From NCBI RefSeq assembly GCF_000018545.1, contig NC_012587.1, positions 3,811,001-3,875,000 of the forward strand: 64,000 nt of DNA, in the 5' to 3' direction. The notes under the pieces were generated by a model. It had not been told where the DNA came from. It made no database searches and saw nothing but the letters and a program-made list of their open reading frames with translations. The translations under genes were made by a program, and so were the position numbers. Within the stretch, counting starts at the first letter, position 1; every line of letters begins with the position of its first letter. This document shows, piece by piece, positions 34,816 through 43,750 of this stretch. The DNA is from Sinorhizobium fredii NGR234 (GTDB lineage: Bacteria > Pseudomonadota > Alphaproteobacteria > Rhizobiales > Rhizobiaceae).

Positions 34816-35766
34816 TTACTGGCTCACGTCGTTGAGCCTTTGGATTGCCTCCTCCGAGAGCTTGAGTTCCGCGGATCTCACGAGGCTTTCGACCTGATCG
34901 CGATTGGTGGCGCTGGCGATCGGGGCGGTGACGCCGTCGCGGGCGATGATCCAGGCGAGCGCGATCTCCGCCTGTTTCGCGCCGGTCTCCTCGGCGATCT
35001 CGTCGAGCACGCCGAGAATGCGCATGCCGCGCCCGTCGAGATATTTCTCGACGCCGCCACCGCGGGCCGAGCCTTCGAGATCCGTGTGCGAGCGGTACTT
35101 GCCGGAAAGGAAGCCGCGCGCCAGGCTGAAATAGGTGATGACGCCGATCTCCTCGGCGATGCAGAGATTGCGCAAGGTACCGTCATAGGCGGCGCGGTCG
35201 TAGAGATTGTATTCGGGCTGCAGCACCTCGTAGCGCGGCAGGCCTCTTGCCGCCGCGATATCGAGGGCGTCGCGCAATTGCCCGGCATCGAGGTTCGAGG
35301 CGCCGATCGCCCGCACCTTGCCTTGCGACAGCAGCGTCTCATAGGCGGCAAGCGTTTCCTCGCAGGGCGTCTGCGGATCGGGCCAATGCGACAGATAGAG
35401 GTCGATATGGTCGGTCTGCAGGCGCCTCAGCGAGTCCTCGACCGCTTGCTGGATCCAGCGGCGCGAAAGTCCTTTGCGTTCCGGGCCAAGTTCCGAGCCG
35501 ACCTTGGTGATGATCACTGCCTCGTCCCGCGCGCGCCCGGACTGCTTCAGCCACCCGCCGATGATCGTCTCGGACTCGCCGCCCTGGTTTCCGGGGACCC
35601 AGGAGGAATAGACATCCGCCGTGTCGACGGCGTTGAAACCCGCATCGAAAAAGGCGTCGAGAAGGCCGAATGACGTCTTCTCGTCCGCGGTCCAGCCGAA
35701 CACATTGCCGCCGAAGACGAGCGGGGCGATTGAAAGACCCGTACGGCCAAGTCTGCGCATTTCCAT
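34816..35766 (-). CDS. Aldo/keto reductase
   Basis: A 316-residue TIM-barrel NADPH reductase. The catalytic Asp and Tyr lie in FNAVDTADVYSSWVPGNQGG, Lys in EAVIITKVGSELG and His in DLYLSHWPDP. LAWIIARDGVTAPIASATN is part of the cofactor site. The ATG at 35764-35766 follows GTGGAGCG. A longer frame to 35853 is not supported. It resembles general stress/tas-like aldo/keto reductases. The substrate is unknown. It is divergent from the Gfo/Idh/MocA gene across 266 nt, in which I see no further feature. Confidence 0.9.
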   Translation of the reverse strand: MEMRRLGRTGLSIAPLVFGGNVFGWTADEKTSFGLLDAFFDAGFNAVDTADVYSSWVPGNQGGESETIIGGWLKQSGRARDEAVIITKVGSELGPERKGLSRRWIQQAVEDSLRRLQTDHIDLYLSHWPDPQTPCEETLAAYETLLSQGKVRAIGASNLDAGQLRDALDIAAARGLPRYEVLQPEYNLYDRAAYDGTLRNLCIAEEIGVITYFSLARGFLSGKYRSHTDLEGSARGGGVEKYLDGRGMRILGVLDEIAEETGAKQAEIALAWIIARDGVTAPIASATNRDQVESLVRSAELKLSEEAIQRLNDVSQ

Positions 35767-36032
35767 GGTTTCGCTCCACGTTGGTTGGATGAAAACAAGC
35801 TGCGATCGGGAGGATTGCCGGTGAAACATAGGCCAGTTCCCTGCGGAGGACACCCGCCGGATTGGATTTTCTGGTCAGTTCGAGCCTTGCTCGGCACGTA
35901 CCTCGGCGATAGTCTCGGCCCGCCCTGATCGTGCGATCTGGAAATATCAGGACGCGATCGATCCCCACACAGGTGCGGCCCGAGGGAGCCTCTGCCTTTC
36001 TTCGCGAGTCCGCTCTAACAGGAGACTGCTCC

Positions 36033-37019
36033 ATGTTGCGCTTCGGAATATTGTCGACGGCCAGGATCGGCCGCGAACTGGTCGTGCCGGCCATTCAGGA
36101 CGCCGAGAATTGCGTCGTCACGGCAATCGCCAGCCGCGACGTGGCCAAGGCGAGGGCGATGGCCGATCGCTTCTCGGTGCCGCATGCCTTCGGTTCCTAT
36201 GAGGAGATGCTCGCCTCGGACGTCATCGACGCCGTCTACATCCCGCTCCCGACTTCGCAGCACGTCGAATGGGCGATCAAGGCGGCCGATGCCGGCAAGC
36301 ATGTGCTTTGCGAGAAGCCGCTGGCGCTGAAGGCCGCGGAGATCGACGCGGTGATCGCGGCGCGCGACCGCAACAAGGTGCTGATATCGGAAGCCTATAT
36401 GGTGACCTACAGCCCCGTCTGGCGGAAAGTGCGGTCGCTGTTGTCCGAGGGTGCCATCGGCAAGCTGCGGCACGTCCAGGGCGCCTTCACCTATTACAAT
36501 CGCGACCCCGGCAACATGCGCAATGTACCGTCGCTCGGCGGCGGCGGCCTGCCGGACATCGGCGTCTATCCGGCGATCACCACCCGGTTCACCACCGGCA
36601 GGGAGCCGCTGCGCGTCCAGGCCAATACCGACCGAGATCCGGAATTCGGCACCGACATCTATTCGAGCGTTCGCGCCGACTTCGGAGATTTCGAGCTGAG
36701 CTTCTACATCTCCACCCAGCTCGCCGCCCGCCAGGTCATGGTCTTCCATGGCGACCAGGGTTTTATCGAAGTGAAATCGCCCTTCAATGCGGACCGCTAC
36801 GGCCGCGAGGAAGTGGAGCTTACCAACCAGAATCACGCCCAGTCGCAGCTTTTCCGCTTCCAGGATGCGCGCCAGTACAAGCTCGAGGCGGAAGCTTTCG
36901 CGCGCGCCGCGAAGGGCGAGGCGGAAGAGGTCGTGACACTCGAGAGCTCCCGCCTCAACCAGAAATTCATCGACGCGATCTATCGCGCCAGCGAGCGGGA
37001 TGGCTGGGAACCGGTCTGA
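36033..37019 (+). CDS. Gfo/Idh/MocA family oxidoreductase
   Basis: A 328-residue protein with an N-terminal Rossmann domain ([18 protein letters not shown]) and the family motif [18 protein letters not shown]. The C-terminal domain has [14 protein letters not shown], where Asp and Tyr replace the usual catalytic Asp-x-x-x-His spacing. It probably oxidises or reduces a sugar or inositol derivative with NAD(P). AGGAGACTGCTCC precedes the ATG at 36033. The monocistronic unit is followed by xseA 102 nt downstream. Confidence 0.9.
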   Translation: MLRFGILSTARIGRELVVPAIQDAENCVVTAIASRDVAKARAMADRFSVPHAFGSYEEMLASDVIDAVYIPLPTSQHVEWAIKAADAGKHVLCEKPLALKAAEIDAVIAARDRNKVLISEAYMVTYSPVWRKVRSLLSEGAIGKLRHVQGAFTYYNRDPGNMRNVPSLGGGGLPDIGVYPAITTRFTTGREPLRVQANTDRDPEFGTDIYSSVRADFGDFELSFYISTQLAARQVMVFHGDQGFIEVKSPFNADRYGREEVELTNQNHAQSQLFRFQDARQYKLEAEAFARAAKGEAEEVVTLESSRLNQKFIDAIYRASERDGWEPV

Positions 37020-37121
37020 GGCCGGCAAGGCGGCCCGCCACAACGGCGGGCCTCGCCAGAAAAACCGTAGAAAGGCGCCGCGGACTGCTGATCTTCGGCG
37101 CCCGGTCGGCTACAAAGGCGC

Positions 37122-38705
37122 ATGACCTCTTTCTTCGATTCCGATTCTTCGTCCAATGTCGCCGAATATTCGGTGTCGGAGCTGTCCGGCTCGATCAAGC
37201 GCACGCTCGAACAGGCCTTCGAGCATGTCCGCGTGCGCGGCGAGATTTCCGGCTATCGCGGGCCGCATTCATCAGGCCATGCCTATTTCGCGCTGAAGGA
37301 TGATCGCGCCCGGATGGAAGCGGTGATCTGGAAGGGCACTTTCGCGCGGTTGAAGCTTCGCCCGGAGGAGGGGATGGAGGTCATCGCGACCGGCCGGGTC
37401 ACGACCTTCCCCGGCTCGTCGAAGTACCAGATCGTCATCGATTCGCTGGAACCGGCCGGCGCCGGCGCGCTGATGGCGCTCCTCGAGGAGCGCAAGCGCA
37501 AGCTTGCGGCCGAGGGCCTGTTCGATGCGGCGCGCAAGCGGCCGCTGCCTTTCATGCCGAAGGTGATCGGCGTCGTCACCTCGCCGACCGGCGCGGTCAT
37601 CCGCGACATCCTGCACCGAATCGCCGATCGCTTCCCGGTCCACGTGGTCGTCTGGCCGGTGCGCGTTCAGGGTGACGGGGCGTCCGAAGAGGTCGCGGCG
37701 GCGATCCGGGGCTTCAATGCCCTGGAGGAAGGCGGACCCATTCCGCGCCCGGACGTGCTGATCGTCGCGCGTGGCGGCGGCAGCCTCGAGGATCTCTGGG
37801 GCTTCAACGACGAGGCGGTGGTCCGGGCGGTGGCGGCCTCCGGCATTCCGCTGATCTCCGCCGTCGGGCACGAAACCGACTGGACGCTGATCGATTACGC
37901 CTCGGACCAGCGGGCTCCGACGCCGACCGGAGCGGCCGAGATGGCGGTGCCGGTGAAAGCCGATCTCGAGGCGCAGGTCGCCAATCTGTCCGCCCGGCTG
38001 CAGGCAGCCGCGACGCGGCAGATGGATCACCGGCGCCACGCGCTCCGGGCGCTGGCCCGGGCGTTGCCGTCGCTCGACCAGTTGCTCGCCTTACCGAGAA
38101 GACGCTTCGACGAGGCGGCCGCCGGTCTCGGCCGCGGCCTGCAGATGAATACCGCCAACAAGCGCCGCAGCTTCGAGCGCATCGCGGCGCATCTGCGACC
38201 GGAACTGCTGACGACGAGGATCCGCGAGCAACGGCGGCATCTCCTCGAAGCGATAAACAAGGCCGAGCGCTGTGTGGAGCGCCAGATCGACCGGCGGCAG
38301 GCGCGCGTTTCCGCCGCCGACGCATCACTTCGCACGCTGCCCTCGCGTCTCGCGGGTCAGATCCATCGCTCATCGGATCGGGTCTCGGGTCTGGGCAGGC
38401 GGGCGGACGCGGCGATGGCTGCCGAGATGCGCCGGCTGAAAGGCGCGCTCGCGGCGCAGGACCGCGTGCTGCAATCGCTGTCCTACCGAAATGTCCTGCA
38501 GCGCGGTTTCGCGCTGGTGCGCGATGCCGCGGGCGATCCGGTGAAGCAGGCGGCGGCGGTGACGGCGGGCATGGCGCTGTCGCTCGAGTTTGCCGACGGC
38601 CGCGTTTCGGCGGTTGCGGGCGAGGAGGGCGCCCCCCCGCCGGCTGCGCCGAAGAAACGGGCGAGCCGGCCGGTCGTGCCGACGAAGCAGGGAAGCTTGT
38701 TCTAA
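37122..38705 (+). CDS. xseA: Exodeoxyribonuclease VII large subunit
   Basis: A 527-residue subunit. The N-terminal OB-fold (about 10-110) is [32 protein letters not shown]. The catalytic core (about 130-330) includes [38 protein letters not shown], and [20 protein letters not shown]. Long coiled coils and a C-terminal segment [12 protein letters not shown] follow. With XseB (not in this window) it degrades single-stranded DNA. The C-terminus carries an Ala/Pro/Lys-rich tail. Confidence 0.96.
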   Translation: MTSFFDSDSSSNVAEYSVSELSGSIKRTLEQAFEHVRVRGEISGYRGPHSSGHAYFALKDDRARMEAVIWKGTFARLKLRPEEGMEVIATGRVTTFPGSSKYQIVIDSLEPAGAGALMALLEERKRKLAAEGLFDAARKRPLPFMPKVIGVVTSPTGAVIRDILHRIADRFPVHVVVWPVRVQGDGASEEVAAAIRGFNALEEGGPIPRPDVLIVARGGGSLEDLWGFNDEAVVRAVAASGIPLISAVGHETDWTLIDYASDQRAPTPTGAAEMAVPVKADLEAQVANLSARLQAAATRQMDHRRHALRALARALPSLDQLLALPRRRFDEAAAGLGRGLQMNTANKRRSFERIAAHLRPELLTTRIREQRRHLLEAINKAERCVERQIDRRQARVSAADASLRTLPSRLAGQIHRSSDRVSGLGRRADAAMAAEMRRLKGALAAQDRVLQSLSYRNVLQRGFALVRDAAGDPVKQAAAVTAGMALSLEFADGRVSAVAGEEGAPPPAAPKKRASRPVVPTKQGSLF

Positions 38706-38719
38706 GAGGAAGGGTGGCG

Positions 38720-39413
38720 ATGCGGATTCTGATGGTCCTCGCCCACCCGCTTGAGGACAGCTTCGCGGCGAGTGTCGCAAAAGCTGCCAAACATGCCCTG
38801 GAGGGCCGCGGCCATACCGTCGATCTGCTCGATCTCTATCGTGAGCGGTTCGATCCGCGGCTCAGCGCCGCGGAGCGCGGCAGCTTTTTTGCGGAGCGAT
38901 ACGACGCCTCCGAGGTCACCGGCTGGATCGAGCGGCTTCGGGCGGCCGAAGGCCTCGTGCTCGTGTTTCCGCAGTGGTGGTTCAATTTCCCGGCGATCCT
39001 CAAGGGCTTCTTCGACCGCGTCTTTGCGCCGGGTGTCGCCTTCGAGCACGATCAGGCGGGCGGACGGATCATTCCGCGTCTCAGCAACATAAAACTCTTC
39101 TGGGCACTGACGACGACTGGGTCGCCCTGCTGCATGATTCCTTAAATCGGAATCGATTTAAGGACAAAATCATGCAGCATTTCAAAGTGCTACAGCGACC
39201 TTAGCGCGTCCGGTTGGACGCGCGGCGCTGTAGTGGGTGGTGCATCTCTATATGGGCAATCCGGTGCGCCGGCTGCTCAAGCGCGGCATCGCCGCCTTCT
39301 GCAGCAAGCGCCTCGACTTCCGGATGATCAATCTCCACGACATGGACCGGGCGACGGCGGCGAAGCGCAAGCGCCACCTCGATCGGGTGCGCGCCTTGGT
39401 GAGCCGCATCTGA
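38720..39413 (+). pseudogene. NAD(P)H oxidoreductase (flavodoxin-like fold) gene interrupted by a repeat
   Basis: The first part (38720-39127) codes a KefF/MdaB-like quinone reductase: RILMVLAHPLEDSFA, RAAEGLVLVFPQWWFNFPAI and IKLFWALTTTGSP. At 39128 the double-hairpin repeat begins and brings TAA at 39143-39145. After the repeat, from 39234, the expected C-terminus resumes in another frame: WVVHLYMGNPVRRLLKRGIA and on to RVRALVSRI, stop at 39411-39413. Removing the roughly 103-106 inserted bases restores one reading frame. GTG/ATG starts at 38714/38720 are preceded by AAGAGGAAGGG. The gene is broken in this strain, though a shortened N-terminal product could still be made. Confidence 0.85.
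39129..39233. repeat. Double-hairpin repeat, copy 3, inserted in a coding gene (inverted orientation)
   Basis: The element reads GCTGCATGATTCC...ATCATGCAGC (first hairpin), AAAGTGCTACAGCG and CGCTGTAG at the end (second hairpin, with GCGCGTCC/GGACGCGC). It is inverted relative to the other copies. Coding homology to one oxidoreductase family on both sides shows that it is an insertion. Confidence 0.88.
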
Positions 39414-39418
39414 TCGGC

Positions 39419-39916
39419 TCATTCGAATGTCGCGAGAAATTTCCTAAGCAGCGCGTCGAGCGCCTCCTGCTCGTCGGGCTCGAGGCCCGCGATGAGGCGC
39501 TGCTGGTTGGCGACGTGGGCGGCCGCGGCGGCATCGATGCGCTTCAAGCCCTCTGGCGTCAACGCGATGATCACGCCGCGCCGGTCTTCGGGATTGTCCA
39601 GGCGCTCGACGAGGCCTGCTTTTTCGAGTTGGTCGATGCGGTTGGTCATGGTGCCGGAGGTAACCATTGTCGCCGCAAGCAACTCGCCGGGCGAAAGCTG
39701 AAAGGGAGCGCCGGAGCGGCGGAGCGTCGCCAAGACGTCGAAGCTTGCCGATGTCAGATCGTATTCGGCGAAGACCGTTTCCTGCTCCCGGGCGATATGG
39801 GCCCTGAGCCGCGCCAGGCGGCCGAGGGGACCCATGGCGGAGATGTCCAGCTCCGGCCGCTCCCTGCGCCACTGTGCCAGGATCTTGTCCACATGGTCCT
39901 TGTCGCTTTGCCTCAT
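39419..39916 (-). CDS. MarR family transcriptional regulator
   Basis: A 165-residue winged-helix regulator. The DNA-binding part is LSPGELLAATMVTSGTMTNRIDQLEKAGLV with wing DNPEDRRGVIIALTPEGL, flanked by the dimerisation helices. The gene is divergent from an EamA transporter (116 nt apart). Two palindromes in between (39982-39993 and 40011-40024) are probable operators. I infer that it represses the transporter and itself until a ligand binds. Confidence 0.9.
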   Translation of the reverse strand: MRQSDKDHVDKILAQWRRERPELDISAMGPLGRLARLRAHIAREQETVFAEYDLTSASFDVLATLRRSGAPFQLSPGELLAATMVTSGTMTNRIDQLEKAGLVERLDNPEDRRGVIIALTPEGLKRIDAAAAAHVANQQRLIAGLEPDEQEALDALLRKFLATFE

Positions 39917-39981
39917 GCGCGCCCATGGTCTGACGGGCGGAGCCGCTCCGCGCCTTCGTCGTGGTTGTAATGCCTTGGTAT

Positions 39982-39993
39982 CTTGACGTCAAG
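39982..39993. promoter_or_regulatory. Probable MarR operator 1
   Basis: Perfect palindrome CTTGACGTCAAG in the flanking sequence TAT...TTA, in the divergent marR/EamA intergenic region. The form is typical of MarR sites, and binding is inferred. Confidence 0.55.
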
Positions 39994-40010
39994 TTAAATT
40001 ATGTTAGTTA

Positions 40011-40024
40011 TCTTTATATCAAGA
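40011..40024. promoter_or_regulatory. Probable MarR operator 2
   Basis: Imperfect palindrome TCTTTATATCAAGA, related to site 1 (TCTTGACGTCAAG) and spaced about three helical turns from it. It lies nine bases before the EamA start codon. Confidence 0.5.
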
Positions 40025-40032
40025 TTATTGAG

Positions 40033-40917
40033 ATGAAGAAAATGGAAGCGCGAAATTTCGACATTGCCTTCACGGCCATAGCCCCGGCGATCTGGGGAAG
40101 TACCTATCTGGTTACCACCGAATTCTTGCCGGCCGGCTACCCGCTGACGGTGGCGATGCTGAGAGCCCTGCCTGCGGGCCTCCTGCTGCTGCTCGTCGTC
40201 CGGCAAATGCCGACGGGCATCTGGTGGGCGCGCAGCTTCCTGCTCGGCGCGCTCAACTTCTCCTTCTTCTGGGCGATGCTGTTCGTCTCCGCCTATCGCC
40301 TTCCGGGCGGCGTCGCCGCGACGGTCGGCGCAGTCCAGCCGCTGATCGTCGTGCTGCTCTCCCGTGTCGTGCTCGGTTCGCCGATCCGGATACTAAGCAT
40401 TGTCGGCGGTCTGGCAGGCATGGCCGGCGTCGCGCTTCTGGTGCTGACGCCCGGCGCGGCGCTCGATCCGCTCGGGGTCGTGGCCGGCCTGGCCGGCGCC
40501 GTCTCCATGGCTTTCGGCACGGTGCTTAGCCGGCATTGGACGCCGCCTGTCTCGCCGCTGACCTTTACCGCCTGGCAATTGGCGGCCGGTGGGCTTCTCC
40601 TTGTGCCGGTTGCTATGTTCTTCGAGCCCCCGCTGCCAGCGCTCACCGCCTCCAATATCATGGGTTTCGCCTATCTCGGCCTGATCGGCGCCGCCTTCAC
40701 CTATCTTCTGTGGTTCCGCGGTCTGTCACGGCTGGAGCCCTCCCAGGTCGCACCGCTCGGCTTCCTGAGCCCCGTCGTGGCAATCTTGCTTGGTTGGGGC
40801 GTGCTTGGCCAGCAGATGACGGCGGTGCAGGTGTTCGGGATCGTCGTTGTGTTCGCAAGTGTCTGGATGAGCCAGCAGGCGCAAATGGTGCGCCGCACGG
40901 TGCCGGGTCGGACTTAA
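40033..40917 (+). CDS. EamA/DMT family transporter
   Basis: A 294-residue inner-membrane protein with about ten segments in two EamA repeats. FTAIAPAIWGSTYLVTTEFL, RLPGGVAATVGAVQPLIVVL and FRGLSRLEPSQVAPLGFLSP are typical. It is a likely exporter of an amino acid, metabolite or drug. The start at 40033 (AGATTATTG upstream, no strong site) could equally be ATG 40042. It is divergent from a marR gene with two operator-like palindromes between them. Confidence 0.88.
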   Translation: MKKMEARNFDIAFTAIAPAIWGSTYLVTTEFLPAGYPLTVAMLRALPAGLLLLLVVRQMPTGIWWARSFLLGALNFSFFWAMLFVSAYRLPGGVAATVGAVQPLIVVLLSRVVLGSPIRILSIVGGLAGMAGVALLVLTPGAALDPLGVVAGLAGAVSMAFGTVLSRHWTPPVSPLTFTAWQLAAGGLLLVPVAMFFEPPLPALTASNIMGFAYLGLIGAAFTYLLWFRGLSRLEPSQVAPLGFLSPVVAILLGWGVLGQQMTAVQVFGIVVVFASVWMSQQAQMVRRTVPGRT

Positions 40918-40946
40918 TGAAATCGTGCATGTTGCGAGGCAACTGC

Positions 40947-41006
40947 CCCCTCACCCTAGCCCTCTCCCCGCACGCGGGGAGAAGGTGCCGGCAGGCGGAT
41001 GAGGGG
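40947..41006. repeat. Short RIME-like element (single palindrome)
   Basis: CCCCTCACCCTAGCCC at the start, one CTCCCCGCACGCGGGGAG stem, and GGCAGGCGGATGAGGGG at the end. It looks like the full element at 18233 with its central portion removed. It lies between the EamA and M29 genes, which converge. Confidence 0.8.
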
Positions 41007-41031
41007 CCGACCCGCCGGCAGTAAAAACCTA

Positions 41032-42288
41032 TCAGGCCCACTCGCCCTGACGCATCACCGGTACGCGGCTGCCGTCGGCACGCACGCCGTCGATGTCGAC
41101 CGCGCCGGAGCCGATCATCCAGTCGATATGGATCAGGCTGGAATTGCCGCCTTGGGCGCGGATCTGCTCCTCTCTGAGGCTGGCACCGTTCAGGAAGCAT
41201 TTCGAGTAGCACTGGCCGAGCGCGATGTGGCAGGAGGCGTTTTCGTCGAAGAGCGTGTTGTAGAAGAGGATGCCGGAGGCCGAGATCGGCGAGGAATGCG
41301 GCACCAGCGCCACTTCGCCGAGCCGGCGGGCGCCGTCGTCGGTGTCGAGGACCTTCTTCAGCACTTCCTCGCCGCGCGAAGCCTTGGCCTCGACGATACG
41401 GCCGCCTTCGAAGCGCACCTCAATATTGTCGATGAGCGTCCCCTGGTGTGACAGCGGCTTGGTGCTCGACACATGACCTTCGACGCGCAGCGCATGCGGC
41501 GTCGTGAACACCTCCTCGGTCGGGATGTTCGGGTTGCAGGTGATGCCGTTCTTTGCGGTCGAGGCGCCGCCGTGCCATTCGTGGCCGTCCGCAAGCCCCA
41601 CCGTCAGATCGGTACCCGGGCCGCTGAAATGCAGCGCGGCGAAGCGCGCCTCGTTCAGCCAGGCCGAACGGCGGCGGAGATTGGCGTTGTGCTCCGCCCA
41701 CGCGGCAATCGGATCGTCGACGTCGACGCGGGAGGCCGCGAAGATCGCGTTCGCCAGTTTCTCGACGGCGATCGCTTCCGGATCATCCGAAAAGACCTGC
41801 TTGGCCCAGGAGGGGTTCGGATAGGAGACGATGTTCCAGTTGATGTCGAAGTTGGAGATCTTTTCGAGCGCCGGCTTGTAGGCGATCGAATTGGCCCGGT
41901 TGGCGCGCGCCACCTTCTGTGGATCCTGAGACGAGAGCAGCATCGGGTTGTCGCCGGCGATCGCCAGACGCGCCGCGCCGCCGGCAAAGGCCTTCGCCAT
42001 GCCCTGGTACAGCCAGTCGCTGGCCCGGTCGAAACTCTCGTCCGGCGCATGGGCGTAGCGGGCGAGCGTCGCCTCTTCGTCGGCATAAAAGGTCGTCACC
42101 AGCCCGGCGCCGCCCTTGTACGCATGCCTGGTGATGAGCCGCACCAGCGGCAGCGCGGCGATCGGCGCGGTCATCACCAAGTCCTGGCCACGCTGCAATT
42201 GCAGGCCGACCTTGACGGCGACCTCGGCGAGTTTTTCGAGCTTGGCGGCGTCGACGGGGTTTCTGGCCGACTGGAGGGGGGCGTTCAT
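41032..42288 (-). CDS. Aminopeptidase, M29 family
   Basis: A 418-residue thermophilic-type aminopeptidase (AmpS/PepS group). Metal ligands of the family appear in VEGHVSSTKPL (Glu-x-His region), RRLGEVALVPHSSPIS and HIALGQCYSKCF. The C-terminal SSLIHIDWMIGSGAVDIDGV is a strong signature. It removes N-terminal residues from peptides in the cytoplasm using two metal ions. AAGGAGTTCCC precedes the ATG at 42286-42288. It is monocistronic. Confidence 0.92.
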   Translation of the reverse strand: MNAPLQSARNPVDAAKLEKLAEVAVKVGLQLQRGQDLVMTAPIAALPLVRLITRHAYKGGAGLVTTFYADEEATLARYAHAPDESFDRASDWLYQGMAKAFAGGAARLAIAGDNPMLLSSQDPQKVARANRANSIAYKPALEKISNFDINWNIVSYPNPSWAKQVFSDDPEAIAVEKLANAIFAASRVDVDDPIAAWAEHNANLRRRSAWLNEARFAALHFSGPGTDLTVGLADGHEWHGGASTAKNGITCNPNIPTEEVFTTPHALRVEGHVSSTKPLSHQGTLIDNIEVRFEGGRIVEAKASRGEEVLKKVLDTDDGARRLGEVALVPHSSPISASGILFYNTLFDENASCHIALGQCYSKCFLNGASLREEQIRAQGGNSSLIHIDWMIGSGAVDIDGVRADGSRVPVMRQGEWA

Positions 42289-42370
42289 GGGAACTCCTTC
42301 TGGCATGTGATGCGGGTGCGCCCGTTTTAGACCGCTTCCCGCAAAAACAGAAGGCTCTGTTGTCTTCCAA

Positions 42371-43057
42371 TCAGGCGGCGATCTTTCCGGTTTTCAGCAG
42401 GACCGCGTCGTGCTTTTCGAGAAACGCCACCAGCCGCGCGGCGTAGTCGTCGGTTACCGCTGCCTTGACGCTTGGCCGAGCCGCCAGTGCCTGACGCCAG
42501 GCGCCGACGCGCGGGCTGCCGTCGAAGATGCCGTGCTCCGCGATCGTGTCGAACACGTCGAAATAGCGGAAGATCGGCGCGAAGACGGCGTCGACGAGAC
42601 TGAAACCGGCGCCGGCAAAATAGGGGCCGTCACCGAGTTCGGCCTCGACGGTCGCGAACTTCGTCTTGAGCGTGTTCCGCTTGGCCTCGAGTGTCTGCAC
42701 GTCCTGTGTCGTCTCGTAGACCCAAAGATCCGAAAGAATGGAGGAGCCGAATTCCAGCCAGCCTCGGTGGCGTGCCCTGATCAGAGGATCGGCCGGGTGA
42801 AGCTTCGCGCCGGATTGCGTTTCTTCGAGATATTCGCAGATCACCGTGCTTTCGAAGAGGATCGCCTCGTCCTCGTCCTGCGGAATGCTGAGCAGCGGCA
42901 CCTTGCCGAGCGGCGAGATCTTCAGGAACCAGTCGGGCTTGTTCGCAAGGTCGATATGGACGCGTTCGAAGGGTACGCCCTTTTCGTGAAGCGCGATCGC
43001 GGCGCGTTGCACATAGGGGCAGAGATGGTGGCTGATCAGGGTGAGGGACGCGGTCAT
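42371..43057 (-). CDS. Glutathione S-transferase family protein
   Basis: A 228-residue GST. The N-terminal thioredoxin fold (1-80) has the Omega-like active Cys in LISHHLCPYVQRAAIAL, the glutathione-binding GKVPLLSI and Glu-Ser in ILFESTVICEYLEE. The C-terminal helical domain has DGPYFAGAGFSLVDAVFAPI. It probably acts as a thioltransferase or dehydroascorbate-type enzyme. It is divergent from a marR gene. Two strong operator-like palindromes lie between them, so induction by a MarR ligand is likely. Confidence 0.9.
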   Translation of the reverse strand: MTASLTLISHHLCPYVQRAAIALHEKGVPFERVHIDLANKPDWFLKISPLGKVPLLSIPQDEDEAILFESTVICEYLEETQSGAKLHPADPLIRARHRGWLEFGSSILSDLWVYETTQDVQTLEAKRNTLKTKFATVEAELGDGPYFAGAGFSLVDAVFAPIFRYFDVFDTIAEHGIFDGSPRVGAWRQALAARPSVKAAVTDDYAARLVAFLEKHDAVLLKTGKIAA

Positions 43058-43080
43058 CGGGGTCTCCGCTGTTCGTCAAA

Positions 43081-43100
43081 GTAGATGCAATTGCATATAT
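43081..43100. promoter_or_regulatory. Probable MarR operator near the GST start
   Basis: GTAGATGCAATTGCATATAT contains the core palindrome ATGCAATTGCAT. It shares the AGATG(C/T)AA.TGCAT pattern with the site at 43124-43143 and lies 24 bases upstream of the GST start codon. Confidence 0.6.
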
Positions 43101-43123
43101 AACGGGTTGCCAAATTCGTCAAG

Positions 43124-43143
43124 ATAGATGTAACTGCATCTAT
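43124..43143. promoter_or_regulatory. Probable MarR operator overlapping the marR start
   Basis: ATAGATGTAACTGCATCTAT is a near-perfect 20-bp palindrome. Its last two bases belong to the ATG of the MarR gene (43142), which suggests autorepression. Confidence 0.65.
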
Positions 43144-43597
43144 GAAGGATGGGGACGGATCAGAGCAAACCGCGCCGACCGCGGCCACCACCGACGCATG
43201 GGTCGGGCTCATGCGGGCGCAGAGCCGCGTGCTTGCGGCAATCGAAAAGGACTTCAAGGCGGCAGGGCTGCCGCCGCTCGGTTGGTACGACGTGCTCTGG
43301 GAACTGGTGAAGGCCGACGCCGGCCGGTTGCGGCCCTTCGAGATCGAGGCCCGGACGCTGCTCGCCCAATACAATCTCTCGCGCCTGATCGATCGGCTCG
43401 AAAAGAAAGGTCTGGTGCGTCGCGAAGCCTATGACGAGGACGCCCGCGGCTGCTGGGTCACCGTCACCGAAGCGGGGCGGGCGATGCGGGCGCTGATGTG
43501 GGAGACCTATTCGCGGTCGATCGATAAGCACGTCGGCGCGAAGTTCAGCGAGAACGAGGCGGATGAGCTTGCCAAACTGCTCTCGCGGCTCAGTTGA
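43142..43597 (+). CDS. MarR family transcriptional regulator
   Basis: A 151-residue regulator. GLPPLGWYDVLWELVKADAG is the family start, and the HTH is LAQYNLSRLIDRLEKKGLVR, followed by the wing YDEDARGCWVTVTEAGRAM. It is divergent from the GST gene, and its start codon lies inside a palindromic operator-like site. I infer repression of both genes. The ligand is unknown. Confidence 0.9.
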   Translation: MKDGDGSEQTAPTAATTDAWVGLMRAQSRVLAAIEKDFKAAGLPPLGWYDVLWELVKADAGRLRPFEIEARTLLAQYNLSRLIDRLEKKGLVRREAYDEDARGCWVTVTEAGRAMRALMWETYSRSIDKHVGAKFSENEADELAKLLSRLS

Positions 43598-43678
43598 TAC
43601 ACGATGCCGGTTAGAGCGACCAAGCGTTAGATCGTGTGGGACGACGACGGGTGGCTCTTTAAGAGGAAGCGGCATCCT

Positions 43679-43717
43679 TACACCCTCTGGCCTGCCGGGG
43701 CAGGGCAGAGGGGGTAA
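43679..43717. repeat. Short palindromic repeat (caccctctgg...gcagagggggta type)
   Basis: Arms taCACCCTCTGgCCTGCC and GGgCAGAGGGGGTAA around GGGG. It shares CCCTCTGCCCTGCC with the arms of the in-gene element at 58686-58884. It lies between the marR and ybaK genes, where no ORF is seen. Confidence 0.65.
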
Positions 43718-43750
43718 GCCAAGCTCCAAGGCGCCGGCAATAGCCACGGC

